Notes: a model not told the origin generated them from the letters alone. A stretch of DNA of 64,000 bases from Zizania palustris (GCA_019279435.1 JAAALK010000283.1:65020642-65084641), one strand, 5' to 3'; shown: positions 21,408-33,929, numbered from the stretch's first letter. Program-made: numbers and translations.

Positions 21408-24400
21408 TGTAACATCCCAATAATTAAAAATAAAATGAGGGAAATAAATTTTCTGAAATAAAAAGGGATTATTTAATTAAAGAAAATGTTAAAAGAACAC
21501 AAATAAAGCTATGCAAGGGGAAATACACCAAATTTAAAGCTAAAAAAATTATGGTGGAATCTAGAGGCCAAGAGATATTTTTGATAATTTTTACAAAATT
21601 TTAGCAACGGTATTTCAAGCCCTAAACAAATAATTGATTTACTAGAATTATTTTAAATAGAAAATACATTTTAAAACTTATTGGGCCACAACCCCCTAAT
21701 CCCCTCGGCCCAGCCCAGTCCAAACCCGCGCTCACCGCCATGTGGGGTCCGCCTGTAGGCGCACCCTCTCCTTCCCTCCTCCGCGCGCGCATGCATGGGA
21801 CCCACGCGCCAGTCCCTCTCTACCCGCGCTCGGTCGCTGACGCCCTAGGCCCGCATGTCGGCACCTTTCCCCTCGCACCCGCTCACTGACAGGTGGTCCC
21901 CACCTGTCAGGTCCCTCTTCTCCGATGGAAGGGGATCCCTCTCGCCGGTGATCACTTTCCCGTAATTCCCCACGCGTTATCACCAAGTTTGGCAAGAACC
22001 CGAAGGTTTGGAAAGTGCACCGGAGTGTAGGAAATGGAAACCTCCGGTTCCCTTCCTAATATACGCCGGCGATGCCCCCTATTTAACCCGCGACTGCCAC
22101 CGCAGCCCAGGCTGACCGAAATCGCCCTAGCGTTTGCGAATCAGAACGCCGCCGATCATTTTTCGGATTTCCCTCTGTTTCCACTCTGGCAGGCCCTCAC
22201 CGGCGACTCGAGCCGCTGCCGCCCTCGCCGTCGCCACCGCTAGGACCGCCGTCGCCTCTTCTACCCCGGCACCACCTCCGTTGGGTCGGATCACCACCGG
22301 ATTGCCTCGCCGCCATCGAACCCGAGGAGCCCGCCACCTCCTTCTCGTCGCCGACCACCGCCACTGCCCCGTCGTCATCGCCGCCGGTATGCCTGGGTCC
22401 CCCGTGTGCCCCTCTTTCCATTTTTGGTCTTAGCCGCGCCTTTAGACCTCGCTGTCACTGGGAAACTGTCGTCGTTGCGTCGCCGGAGCTGGAGAAGATG
22501 GGTAAAGTACCCCTCCGTAGCGTGTCGTGCCGGATGGGCCCTCGGCCGCACAATAGGTTTTGGACAGATTAAATCCCCACGAGATTTAATCTAGGCCTTT
22601 GATCTCGCCTAAGCGGTATAAACCAATCTCAGGCATTGAATCCCACTTAACCACCCCCGCCTCGCATTTGGCCGCTAGATCTAGATCCGACGGTCCAGAT
22701 CGAGCCAGACCACGCGCACAGTGCGTGGGTCCATGGTGGGCCTGGCTCACCGTGGACCCAAGCCTATTTTCTGTTTAAATAAAATTTCAGAAAGTTGTTT
22801 AAACTTTAAAAATTCGTAACTTGCTCAATTTAACTCCAAATTCGACCATTTTAATTCTGTAAAATTTGTCTTTTTATTCTCTATAACTTTATGCAATAAA
22901 AATAGTATGTTTATTTTACAAAAAATATTCTTAATAAATAATAAAGTCAAAACCCCTTTAGGATGAAATTCATATTTCATTAAATAATTTAGAAGAACCA
23001 TTAAAAATTTATATATTGATTTCAGAGGACATACTAACCTCATTTCACTATTTTTATGCAATAAACATAGTAGGGTTATTTTATACATTTTAATTCACAT
23101 TCAAATGGGAAAATAAAAACGCTTTAGGGTAAATACTTATTTCAATATATATAAAATTCAGAAACCCCATAAAAGTTAAACTTAAATATTTAGGAAATAC
23201 TTTCAGAGGAATTAAGTCTTTATTTCCTTGATTTGATACAACAAAAACATGTATGCTTTTATTGGTGATTTTTGGATTGTTTATTGAATGACGTGTTTGT
23301 TTTTTGTACCGGAAGACTACGACGCCGTCGAAGATCCAGAGTATTACCCCGAGGTTCCACCGTCGCCATTTGCTGAGCAAGGCAAGTCACAACCCCCATT
23401 TTGATCATAATTGAGCCCATGTTTTAATAAATTATCGCTATAACTCATAGGATAATATTGCATTATTCTAATCTCAAGCTCTAAATAATATTTATTAGAT
23501 CCCCGTCCTTGTGTGTAAACCCAAGCCATGCTTATTGAGCCTAAACTCCTTGTCACTCTACAATATTATATTAGCTAGTGTCCAATGTACTGACACAACT
23601 GTTATAGGATAAAAGAACGAGTCGTAGATAGATGGATTCTGCTATATGATTTTTCCCCATTATTCTCGTCTCTGGATTCTGTTGGAGTTGGCTATGTTAT
23701 AAGTATGGTGGGTTCCGAGTGCAAGCTCAAGAATTGGTTGGTCGCACCCGGGGCACTATAAGGACCGGTCTGCGTGATCTGTTGGAAAACACTTCCGTAC
23801 TAACCACAAGTCTAATGGGTAAGTCCTAACTGGAGGTATGGATTCGTACCAACTTGAAGCACCATAGTGGAGGAGGCAAAGGACAACCTGTGGGTGACTT
23901 GTACCGACGTGGCTCAAGGGGGGGTATGGTGTTGGCCCGAAGTGACTGGGGCACCATATGAAACCTATAAGAGGGTGATTTCGAATTGGTGTGTTCCATG
24001 CTGAAGGTTTTGGCAAGAGTTCCCGTGGTATGGGTCATCTCGTACACTTTGGTGTGCGTGGATGAGTGCGTGCCTTGTGGGTACAATAGTACACCTCTAA
24101 TCAGAGTATAATCTTTTCGAAAAGCCGTGCCCACGGTCAAGGGCGGGTTGCGTGACTTCTCGCAGTTAGATTACTTATGTATGAATGGTTGTATTATTCA
24201 TGGTATGTAAGGACTGTTGAATGAGGGTGGGCTGACTGTACCCCTCGAGTTAGAAGATGATGCATGTACTCATGTTTAATTTTCTATACTAATAATCTAA
24301 TTACATTAATTGTTTTACAAATTTGCTTTTCTGCAAAAGTGAGCCACTACCTTCCTTGTTATTAGCTTGCATTATAATCGCATTCAGTGGCTTGGTGAGT

Positions 24401-24686
24401 ACAATTGTACTCACCCTTGTTGACTTACACCACGAGAGGCAGTTTACTATGAGGAGGGCGACGGTCTGGAGTAGCGACCCAATCAAGGCACGAGACTAGA
24501 AGAATGCGTTCATCTAGAGGATTTATCTTATTAGTTCCTCTTTTATTTAACTCTTTTGTAATAATATGGTCTATGAACCATGATTGATTTGCGTATTGTA
24601 CGCAGTCGTGTGATGATGTCTTGTATTTATTGATTTTCTATGGAATTTTCAATAAATTCCTAGTTTTATTAAATCGGGGCATTACA
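21408..24686 (+). repeat. 5' LTR of the Tekay-like element
   Basis: 3279-bp LTR starting TGTAACATCCC and ending GGGGCATTACA. Its first 0.58 kb and last 0.27 kb match the 3' LTR. The middle 2.4 kb is absent from the 3' LTR but is related, in inverted orientation, to the solo LTR at 43170-46575 (for example the block near 24130 and its inverse near 43700). Confidence 0.88.
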
Positions 24687-24689
24687 AGA

Positions 24690-24701
24690 TGATATCAGAG
24701 C
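24690..24701 (+). other. Primer-binding site of the Tekay-like element
   Basis: TGATATCAGAGC follows the LTR by three bases. It is one base off the initiator-Met complement TGGTATCAGAGC. Confidence 0.8.
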
Positions 24702-24821
24702 CGACTTGACTGTAGGAAGCCAAACAGACCTGACCCTAGGATTTATATTGACTATATTTTTGCAAACTACTTACTACCTCATCTTCTAGAATTTTTACCA
24801 AAAATTTCTCTCTTTTTGTAG

Positions 24822-25637
24822 ATGCTGGATCATACCACGAGTAGGACTCTCCGCGATGAGGTCGGTTTCGTTCGCGAGCTCCGCATGCTCATGGGCTTCC
24901 TTGGATTTGAGCACGAGCCTGCGTTCCACGGGGTCTTCCCCGATGAGAACGATAGCTACTGCGAGGTCACCGTCATCATCCGCCCATCCTCCACGTAGCC
25001 AACTTACACTTACAGAGTCGGAGGACATACCTTCTTGGTAGCCAGCCAACGCGCCACCCTTCAGGCCCTCTCCGAGCTTCGGGTGATCTATGACAGCCAG
25101 CTCTATGACAACGCCTATTGCTTCATGCCCATGCGCACTCCGAGGAGTCATCGTAGCGTCTACGTCAGCACTTTCTCCCAGCGCCACTCCGCCATCGACC
25201 GCACCATACGTCTACTGGAGGCGATGGATGATCTTCACATAGAGGTCGTACTCGACGCCGACAGCCAGTGCGACACCATCGACTACAACCACCACTTGTC
25301 AGAGAGCCTGAACTACGAGAACAGAGAGCTTCGTCGCCAGATCTAGCAGGGGCGCCGCTTAGCCGCCGAGGCAGAGGAGTTGCGGCATCAGAACGAGGTT
25401 CTGCGTCAGGGCATCACCGGCACCGCACAGTTGCGTCACCAGATCGAGAAGCTCCAGAAGAATCTCGAGGAGGTCGCTCCCCTTCCGCCGCGCAAGCGGA
25501 AGACGCTTAGGACCCCCTCAGCCATGCCCAAGAGGATATCGCGCAGTGCCCCTCCCGTCGGGCCCTCTAGCTCCACCACCCCTGCACCGACCATCCCCGC
25601 CGAGCTGATGATCGAGCCCTCCCCCGAGCTATTTTAG
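24822..25637 (+). pseudogene. Extra ORF upstream of gag in the Tekay-like element
   Basis: A 271-codon frame starts at ATG 24822 (MLDHTTSRTLRDEVGF) and ends at the TAG at 25635-25637. Two in-frame TAG codons interrupt it, at 24996 and 25344; both would be CAG before a C-to-T change. The product has a mixed N-terminal domain, a helical Gln/Glu/Arg-rich segment that looks like a coiled coil, and a Pro/Ser-rich tail with a KRKTLR basic patch. I do not recognise a known catalytic family. The position between primer site and gag suggests a leader protein peculiar to this element group. Confidence 0.55.
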
Positions 25638-25841
25638 ACGATAGTTTATGATTGTTTGTTTTCATTTTTTTATGCTTGTAGTGCCGCTCATGTCAGAATA
25701 TAAGGCATGAGTGTGAAATTTAATAAGAGATTTAAAATAAAAGATGTAAGCATCTAGGCCAAAACATTCATTTTGGGCAATAAAATTAGTAATAATTCCC
25801 CTTAAATATTTGCACCTTCTTTTGAACCCCTCAACTTCAGG
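25638..25841 (+). other. Spacer between extra ORF and gag
   Basis: AT-rich, no coding signal seen. Confidence 0.4.
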
Positions 25842-27086
25842 ATGACCAATGACCAAGGATTTGATGCTCTGCGTGACGGAAGCGACTCTGACAATTTGCC
25901 TTAGTGGGGAGCAATCGGCCAGCTGCAGGCCCCCGTCGCCAATCAACCCACACTAGCCGAGATGATGGCAAACCAAAACTAGTTGATCGCCACGCTGCTT
26001 ACCCAGATGCAGCAACAATAAAATCAAATGCAAGAGCAGCATACACAGTTGTTCCGTCTCCAGCAATAGCAACCCGAGCCTCCCCTCAGACCAGCCGTCC
26101 CTGCACCGGCACCAATTTCTCAACTCTCTGAGTTCCTACGTGTCTGGCCACCCATCTTCTCCAGCACCACCAACCCGATGGAGACGGGTGATTGGTTGAG
26201 GACCATTGGGAAGAAGCTGGATCTTCTGCCATGCACCGAGCAGGAGAGAGTGGCTTTCGCTGCTCACCAGCTCCAGGGTCCCGCCACAGAATGGTGGGAC
26301 AACCTGCGCGAGACCCAGCCAGAGGGTCATGTCCTCACTTGGGCTGAGTTCACCACCGCTTTTCGGGCCGCCCATGTTCCGGATGGCGTGGTAGCCCAGA
26401 AGCAACAGGAATTCCAGGACCTGCATCAAAGGAAGCAGGACCGTTACGGAGTACCTGCACGAATTCAACTGGTTGGCCCGATATGCACCGGAGGAAGTGC
26501 GCACGGATGCAGCCCGCCGATCCAAGTTTCTTCGGGGACTGAAGGATGAATTGTCACTTCAGTTGGTCTCCGGGGACTTCGCCAATTTCCATAAATTGGT
26601 GAATAAAGCAATCATTCATGAAATCGAACAAAATAAGGTGGACCTAAAGAAGAGGAGAATGATCGCCTACCATCAATAGCAAGGAATGCGCAGAAGCCCC
26701 GCTCAGTGATCCCTCCTCAAGCCTCAACCCATGTCGAGCCACGGAACATTCTTGGAGGGCCAAGCTCAGGCACCCCACCCCAAGCACCGCCAGCCGGAAG
26801 AGCTCCAGTGCAAGCTACCGGAGCCAAGAGGGACAGGAACGGTAACCCCATTATATGCTTCAATTGCCACCAAGCGGGACACTTCTCCAACATGTGCCCC
26901 TACCCCAAGCAGGCGTCATCCTCCGTTCCAAGCCCGGTGGGTCGTACCCAAGTTCACCACATCTCCACTCAAGAAATCCAAGGTATGTCAGAAGGCGTTT
27001 CCAATTTGACCTCAACCAACTCAGTTCCGGAGAATGCTCGACCTATTTCTGAAGCATCGCCGCCTCATAATCCGGAGCACCAGTAG
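25842..27086 (+). pseudogene. gag: Gypsy gag of the Tekay-like element, broken
   Basis: The frame from ATG 25842 contains the Retrotrans_gag core (WLRTIGKKLDLLPCTEQERV, LQGPATEWWDNLR, WAEFTTAFRAAHVP). After a frame shift near 26440 it continues with YLHEFNWLARYAPEEV and KFLRGLKDELSLQL. After a further shift near 26680 comes a CCHC knuckle, CFNCHQAGHFSNMC, and the end EHQ-stop at 27086. In-frame stops occur at 25902, 25980, 26019, 26067 and 26677; each is TAG or TAA where CAG or CAA would fit. The polypurine tract follows only about 60 bases after the gag stop, so pol is truly absent rather than degenerate. Confidence 0.85.
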
Positions 27087-27146
27087 AAACCCCATCCCTT
27101 AGATATCCCGAGGTTCACTTTGAATCTCGAGGACGAGATTCTTTGT

Positions 27147-27160
27147 AAGGGGGATAGGAT
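27147..27160 (+). other. Polypurine tract of the Tekay-like element
   Basis: AAGGGGGATAGGAT immediately precedes the TGTAACATCC start of the 3' LTR. Confidence 0.85.
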
Positions 27161-28013
27161 TGTAACATCCCAAGAATTAAAAATAAAATGAGGGAAATAA
27201 ATTTTCTGAAATAAAAAGGGATTATTTAATTAAAGAAAATGTAAAAAGAACTCAAATAAAGCTATACAAGGGGAAATACACCAAATTTAAAGCTAAAAAA
27301 TTTATGGTGGAATCCAGATGCCAAGAGATATTTTTGAGAATTTTTACAAAATTTTAGCACCAATATTTCAATCCCTAAACAAATAATTGATTTACTGGAA
27401 TTATTTTAAATAGAAAATACATTTTAAAACTTATTGGGCCGCAACCCCCTAATCCCCCTCGGCCTAGCCCAGTCCAAACCCGCGCTCACCACCATGTGGG
27501 GTCCGCCTGTCGACGCGCCCTCTCCTTCCCTCCTCCGCGTGCACATGCATGGGACCCACGCTCCAGTCCCTCTCTACCCGCGCTCGGTCGCTAACGCCCC
27601 AGGCCCACATGTCGGCACCTTTCCCCGATGGAAGGGGATCCCCCCTTCCATACTGGCGCCCCCTTACCAAAAATCCACCGCCGGTCACCCTTGTCCGCCA
27701 AATTGCGCCCGGGATCGAGTTTCCCTCTCGCCGGCGATCACCCCCGTTGACTTACACCACCAGAGGCAGTCTACTACGAGGAGGGTGATGGTTTGGAGTA
27801 GCGACCCAGTCAAGGCACGAGACTGGAAGAAGGCGTTCATCTAGAGGATTTATCTTATTAGTTCCTCTTTTATTTAACTCTTTTGTAATAATATGGTCTA
27901 TGAACCATGATTGATTAGCGTATTGTACGCAGTCGTGTGATGAACGTCTTGTATTTATTGATTTTCTATGGAATTTCAATAAATTCCTGGTTTTATTAAA
28001 TCAGGGCGTTACA
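27161..28013 (+). repeat. 3' LTR of the Tekay-like element, internally deleted
   Basis: 853 bp, TGTAACATCCC to GGCGTTACA. The left part parallels 21408 to about 21970, but includes a segment near 27640-27720 that the 5' LTR lacks. The right part parallels 24416-24686. The jump is near 27745, where short CACCC/GTTGAC similarity marks both breakpoints. Confidence 0.88.
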
Positions 28014-28018
28014 CTTCT

Positions 28019-30000
28019 GCCTATCAACTACACTACCCATCGGGCTTCTTATGAGTTTTATCACCTGACTATCTACTCGTGGTAGCTAGGGTTCAGCTAG
28101 CTTCATCCTCAACTATTCTTCATCGGTCGAATCCAAATACGCGGGGAAATTGTGAATGCCCGAGAGTATGATCGAATATCTCGAATAGCCAATGGGGAAC
28201 CCTACGGCGACCTCTCCCCTTGTTCGGCTTGTACCTTCGGATCCATCGACTTCGACGCGTGGTGGGTGAATGGGCGCTGCATCTTTTTAATCGACCTTTG
28301 AGGTCGTACCGATGATTCCTCACCAGTACGTTTTGACTCCATGTACCCTTCTTCCTCATTATCTTGCTCCTTTCCTAACTTTCGTGTTGTGCAAGAGGTG
28401 GCATAGATACCCCGCAAGTGAGCCAAAGTGGTCGGTCGATTGAATATCAACCACGATCAGTTGTTAGTGTTCTAGATAACGGAGCTCCTACCCCGAAGGA
28501 TTTTCTCTCCGATGGGCAAGTCAAAACTCCAGCGCATAAGTGCAAGGTGTCGGACGAAGGAGTTTGCCGATCTACCCGACCTCGACTTGGCCAGGTACCT
28601 TTTTACTCTCCAAGAGGCTCGGTGATGTTTTTCCTCTTTCGTAATGTGTTCCCTCTCTCACCAGCCGATGTTGTATGTTCCTCTGGCCGATACGCCTACA
28701 TCTGCCCCTGTGGATTCCGATGTGTAGGCCAACGCGACCGATACGGTGTCCACTGCAGAGGTCAATATGCTGGGGACATGTTGCCCAGTGTTGAGGTTCC
28801 TCCTGTTTCTTTTCATGAGGTACTCAACTCATTTCCTTTTCTCATTGGTCTTTTGCGTACCTGACATCAGTATCCACTGCGACAGATGATGGATGCCCAA
28901 AGGTCATCTGTTCCCCAGGTAGCCTTGAGGAGGAAGGGTCGCACACCCTCCCAGTGGCCGATGGTGCCGCTGTTTTATCTACAGATGGTACTCTACGATC
29001 GGCCACTTCTACCGATCCTACTGATGTAAGTACCTTTACGCCCATCATTATGATGAGTCTTTTCTTATCGCTTTTCTCCTTCTAGTGTTTTGCCCAGCAG
29101 TTTTCCTTTGATGTTCGGCCATTTATGGAGGGAGCTGCTGGTGTTCCTTCAGTGGCCTCGACTCAGTTGCCTTTGGACGTAAAAGAGGTGTTGTCGGATC
29201 TACTGTGCCGCTTAGGTGATCCAGTAGAGATCTTGGTTAATGATTTAGGACCGATATAGGGGCGTTTTAATGACGTATTGGACCAACTTCCGCTGGAGCT
29301 GGTCTATGCTCTCACGCCGACCGCGTACTTGGAGTACTATCGTCCATCTATGCAATGAGCTGCCAAGAGGATAACGGACCAAGCTAGCCGGGCGTCGCTC
29401 CTAGTAACGAAGGCTCACAAGGAGGTAGTCATGGCTGAGAGTGCTCTCTTAGAGCGCGTTGAAGCCGAATATTCAACTGCATCACAGGGGCCTAATCGAC
29501 TGTGAGTGAGGGAAGCCGACCTGGTCACAGAGTTGGAGCAGACCCGGGCACAGATTTCCGAACAAGAAGGTGTCGTGGCCTCTTTACCGACCCGAGTCGA
29601 ATCCCATCGACGTCGATTCGTTGATGTTGTCTGCCACACAGAGCGATGCCACTACACCCTCCAAGATGTTCTTGGCTCGGACGCTGAAGACCGGGCCCTT
29701 TTTCACAACATCAATCTTATTTGGCTACAGGCGATCGAGGCCATTCGTCGGGTACTCTGAGTTTCATGTAGAATTGGCGGTGTTGTAATGAACCATTTAT
29801 CGTTTTACAATGCACTGCCTTTGACTCCTTCGATTTGCATATTGAGTTTTTGTATTGTATTTTGGTCTATGGGTGATGCCTCTACATCGATCGTCTAAAG
29901 GCAATGTCATAGGCATTGGCTGTCTATGCTTCGTCTGAATGATTGAAAGTATGTATCTTTAGATAATCGTTTAGCCTTCCCCCGTACCCTCTGATGTAGT
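28019..30000 (+). other. Tat-like internal region, distal part of the antisense PMD unit
   Basis: The plus strand carries short open pieces up to 29760, described with the PMD ORF; nothing else was recognised. No RT, RNase H or integrase motif was found on either strand. Confidence 0.4.
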
Positions 30001-30479
30001 AGTCTTTAGGTCTCTCTTATCTCGTTGGGGGTCTGGTCACTTGTGAAGGTTGGCCTCGGCCTGATGATCCGATGTCCGTATTTCTGTGATTCACCAGCTA
30101 TGGCAAGGTTCAATTGAGTTCCCCTAGCATTGTCTTCATAGCATGAGCTTGGGTGGCTGACGCCGCTATCTGACACTTTCTCATATTCATGATCGACCTT
30201 CTCCTTCGCCATTCGCTCCTGATCTTGCGCGGCCGATCAACTTCCTAATTGTGCATCTATGTTCTTGCTTCCTTATGTCGCAGGCACTGCACCCTTCTTT
30301 TCTCGCTCCTCGTGAATTTCCTAGGAGGACACCACCATGGCTTCTCTAGTATACTTTTGTCGTCATCGGCCATTTGGTCGATTGCTTTGGGATTGACAGG
30401 ACCGAGTCTCTATAGCGTCAGTACCCTCGGAGACGACAACCTTTGGTGCACTGTCTCCTGATCATGCGGCTCGATCTTG

Positions 30480-31941
30480 ATGTTGTGCGGCCGATGACCG
30501 TCTTGCCTTCTACCTTGAGCACCTCAATCCGAGCAGTCGTCTATGGATGGTAGGCGCAGCCCCTCGTTCTAGCAAAGTCTGAAGAACTCGCAGTTCCAAT
30601 GAGGGTTGCAACGCGAGTAGCCCCGGCTATCTTCGTTGTTCTCCCTCTCCTCCGACCTCCTCCGGTCCTTTCTAATGAGGCCCGATGAGGTGACGTTGCT
30701 ACCGATTCATCTTCCTCCCCTTGCATGTCGATCACCGTCGTAATGCACATGCACCATGTTGACTGGGAACAGGTGACCATCGATGTTCATGGGATTCTTC
30801 TCGTCGTCGAACTTGATTCGGCCTTGTTCCACGACCGATTGGATTTTTTGCCTGAACACTTTGCACTCATTAGTATGGTGCGATAGGGAGTTGTGTCACT
30901 TGTAGTATTTTCAATTCTTTAAATCCTCGGTAGGTGGTATTATGTGGCCAAGTGACAGGTGGATCTACTTTTCCTTAAGTAACATGTCAAATATTTTGTC
31001 GGCCTTGTTAACGTCGAAGTCGTATCTCTTTTCTTTTTTGGACGGCTTCACCCACGGGCAAGCAACCTGCTTCTTGTTCTTAGACCACTTGGCCATACCG
31101 ACCTCTGCATCTGAATCGATGTTCTTGTCAGAGTTCGAGTGGTATATCTGGGCGTATGCCACTTTCTTCTAATACTTTTCCCTCTTGGTCTCTTAGAATT
31201 GGCTCTCATGTGTCGATACCCTTTGTAGCAGTTGCAAAAGGCTCTCGAACTTGTGTGATGAAAACCACTCCTTAATTGGGTTCAAGAGTCCTTGCAAGGC
31301 CAATTCCGCTAACTAATTGTCACTGAGGCTCAAACTGTAGCATCTGCTCCGTACATACCGGAACCTCTAGACATAATCTCTTTGATAACAGCGAAGAAAT
31401 ACTTGTGAAATTTCTTCTCTAAGTTAGCCCATCCTCGGATGGAGTCCACCGGCACTGAAGAGAACCACGCGAAGGCTGATCTTGATAGAGATAGCGGGAA
31501 GAATCGAGCACTCAACGCCTCATCGGCCGATGCCTCTCCACACGGGGCGAGGAAATGGCTGATGTTCTCGGTCGTGGAGATCGAGTCTTGTCCCGAGAAC
31601 TTGGTGAAATCGGGTACCTTGTATCAGCCTGATAGCAGTACTCGATCGAACCATTCCGGATATGGCCGTTGATACATGTATGTTTGTTCTTTGGGCTTCA
31701 GCCCAAATTGATCTCTAATAACCTCCATAATCGTCTTCTTGCTGCCCCGACGTCAGATATTGGCTGGGCGTTGGAGAATGGTGATACTGCTCCTGCCGGA
31801 CATCATTGTTCTCTTACTGCCCTTCATCATTGTAGGGATGTCCGTCGTAGTACGCCATCCGATGATACCCAAGATGGATGTCATCGAGTGCTCCCCTTAG
31901 CAGCACGAGGTCTGGCAGTGTGTTCCTTGCGATGCCATATG
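30480..31941 (-). pseudogene. gag: Tat-type gag, main fragment
   Basis: Read on the minus strand, this holds FPLSLSRSAFAWFSSVP and WANLEKKFHKYFFAV, a core gag signature of grass Tat elements. Further on, with stops, comes a NECKVFRQKIQS-VEQGRIKFDDEK block that is the family's C-terminal part. The frame has several stops and shifts. The N-terminal parts lie at 46576-46737 and 42737-43169, displaced by the solo LTR and by Sirevirus copy 2. Beyond about 30480 the expected protease and RT are not found. Confidence 0.65.
31937..31941. repeat. TSD ATATG of Sirevirus copy 2, left
   Basis: ATATG recurs at 42732-42736. Confidence 0.92.
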
Positions 31942-33927
31942 TGAGAAACCAAGGGTTGGTTTCGGTGTATGTGATGAGTGATTGACAGGTTTATTTACCC
32001 TCTGTTCGAAGGGTACCTCCGAAGGGCTTCGGAGGTGGTACCTCCGAAGGGTGTTCGGAGGTGTGTCACCGGAGTATGTTCGGTGTTTGCTTGCTGCAGC
32101 CGCGCAGCGGAGTGTGCCTGTCAGAGGGGTCCGGCAGTACACGATGACTGGGTTCGTACCGAAGGCTTCGGTACTTTGGGCGGTACACCGGAGTGTGTGC
32201 CAAAGGTTGATAACCCGGAGAGGTCTCCGGAGTACTGGATACACTTGTTTGCTTGTCTGTGGTGCGCAGGGACTTCGGAGGCGACGGACAAGGTTCGAGC
32301 CAGGTGAACCTGGATCAAGCAGGAGGCTTGATGCCAGGGGAGCGGGGAGCTCCGTCACGGTGGCTGCGAAGGTGGTCCGGGTCGGTCCTCGGGTCGAGGC
32401 GTGCCAGGTGAAGGCAGAGAGTGCGGAGCGTGGCTCCGGCTGAAGGTGCTCCGAGACAAAGTCCTCGGACATGAGGCACTTCGAAGGTACTCCGAATGGA
32501 GTGACTTCGGAGCTGGTGGATCAAGTCCTCTGCGGAGGCAAGGGTTCGATGTGTGCTCCGGAGGGAGACACTCGAAGGTTACCCGACGAAGGTCTCAGAA
32601 GTCGAGGCGCATCGAAGGCATGGTCCGGGTGAGGCTCGTCGAGGAGTGTGCTCGGAGTGAGACACTGCGACGAAGTGCTCATGGAATGCTTCATGCGGAG
32701 GCCTTGGACGAAGGAGGGACTTCGAAGGGTGGTACTTCGGAGCGAGGCTAGCTCCGGAGTGAGGTTGACTTGTGGTGCTTCGGCCATGCATGGCTTCGGT
32801 ACACGGACGGACGGTGGTTGAGCTCGGAGTAGCTGCGAAGCCGTGGAGGTCTACTCCGAAGGTGGTGGTGCGAAGGCCCAAGGGCTTTGACGGCTTCGGC
32901 TTAAAACCGTCACTATATCGAAGGACTTCTTCGGCGGAGCGAAGGCCAACAGGCTGCAGGCTTCTCGCCGAAGCTACCGCACCCTCCGGTGCGAAGGGAG
33001 GTTCCAGAAGTCAACACTGTAAAGGCTGACACTGTCTGTTCTGAAAAAGGCTGACACTGTCCCCTCTGCAGCTGACAGAGAAGCCTCCAAAAATAAAGGT
33101 GGACTACCTTTTGTACCCCTTAGTTCTGAAGAGACAAAATGAATGTAAACCCTAGGGGTAATGTAGTCACTTCCTTAGGATGAAGCCGTGGGCTATAAAT
33201 ATGGGGGCTCGGTAGGTAACAAAAAAGACTTTTGAGCATTTACTGTTGAGCTCCTGTAGACAGACCTCGCTGTATTCATTCTGAGTTCAATTTATTTCAG
33301 TGTTCCTTGTTCAAGCGGCGAAGCCCTGCTTCTGTGTACTTTTGCTTGAACTCGCGTTGCATACCTCGCTAGTCTTTAGCTCACCGAAGCCTGTCTTGGC
33401 GAAGGGTGTTTTTCTCGCGAAGTGTGCTTTTCAGTGTGCTGTCGCTCTGTGTAACACGAGGGAAAGACCTCGCTGATTACTAGCGAAGCCCTGGTTGTTT
33501 CCCGTTTTGCTTCGTGTGTCGAAGCCCTTAGCGTAGTCCGCTTTGTGTGCGTGTAGACCTTCGCGTACGAAGCCCAGCACCAGTTGCTGTCGCTAAGTAC
33601 TTGGTCGAAGTCCTCAGAGGGCTGTCCACTCTTGCGAAGGGTGAAGTGCGAAGTCTGCTCGAAGCACCCTGTGTGCGGAGCCTGCACTGACTTAGCAGAG
33701 TTGGTTTTCGAGGGTTGTTAGTGGAGCGAAGTCTTCTTGGCTTCGAACTGTTGCTCTTCCGAAGCCTGTGTTCGAAGGTGTCGAAGTACCTCCGAACCAG
33801 ACCTTCGAAGGTAGTGTTCGAAGCCTGTTCCGCAGAAGACAGAACAAAACCGAAGGCTAAGTTTTTAGCCCGAAATTTTAAAAAGCTCCCATTCACCCCC
33901 CCTCTGGTCGCCGTTTCCGGTCCAACA
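31942..33927 (+). repeat. 5' LTR of Sirevirus copy 2
   Basis: 1986 bp, TGAGAAACC to GGTCCAACA, TATA box near 33194. No difference from 40746-42731 was seen by eye. Confidence 0.95.
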
Positions 33928-33929
33928 AT

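Larger units (their letters stand above)
21408..28013 (+). mobile_element. Tekay/Del-like gypsy element, gag-only, non-autonomous
   Basis: The long 5' LTR (21408-24686) is followed by an initiator-Met-type primer-binding site, an extra ORF, gag with a zinc knuckle, and then directly a polypurine tract and a 3' LTR (27161-28013). The 5-bp TSD is CTTCT. LTR ends (TGTAACATCCC...ATTACA) and primer site resemble grass chromoviruses of the Tekay/Del group. The internal region is only 2474 bp and contains no pol. Both ORFs are broken by stops, so this copy is dead; its family would have needed pol from elsewhere. Confidence 0.85.
20369..29760 (+). pseudogene. Plant mobile domain (PMD) ORF, antisense to gag, interrupted
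   Basis: The plus strand encodes FRAFPSSLRGWRDWYHRV, HYFWSDTLNAFVFYTGPMTP and LLDVLALIFLDITSPYNTLF, followed after a one-base frame shift by THRLGVKTTGGWGKYI and a long helical part (LEWFVFCRSTLGPTAHLQYL). These match the plant mobile (aminotransferase-like) domain found in plant regulators and in several transposon families. The ORF starts at ATG 20369 and has a TAG near 20870. It is cut at 21407 by the Tekay-like element and appears to resume at 28019; its far end (29506-29760) is a coiled-coil-like segment. The original protein's function in the retroelement is unknown. Confidence 0.55.

Noticed and set aside
22034..22594. GC-rich open frames within the Tekay-like 5' LTR that resemble host exons
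   Set aside because: They sit inside an LTR, and frames on both strands are equally open and low-complexity.
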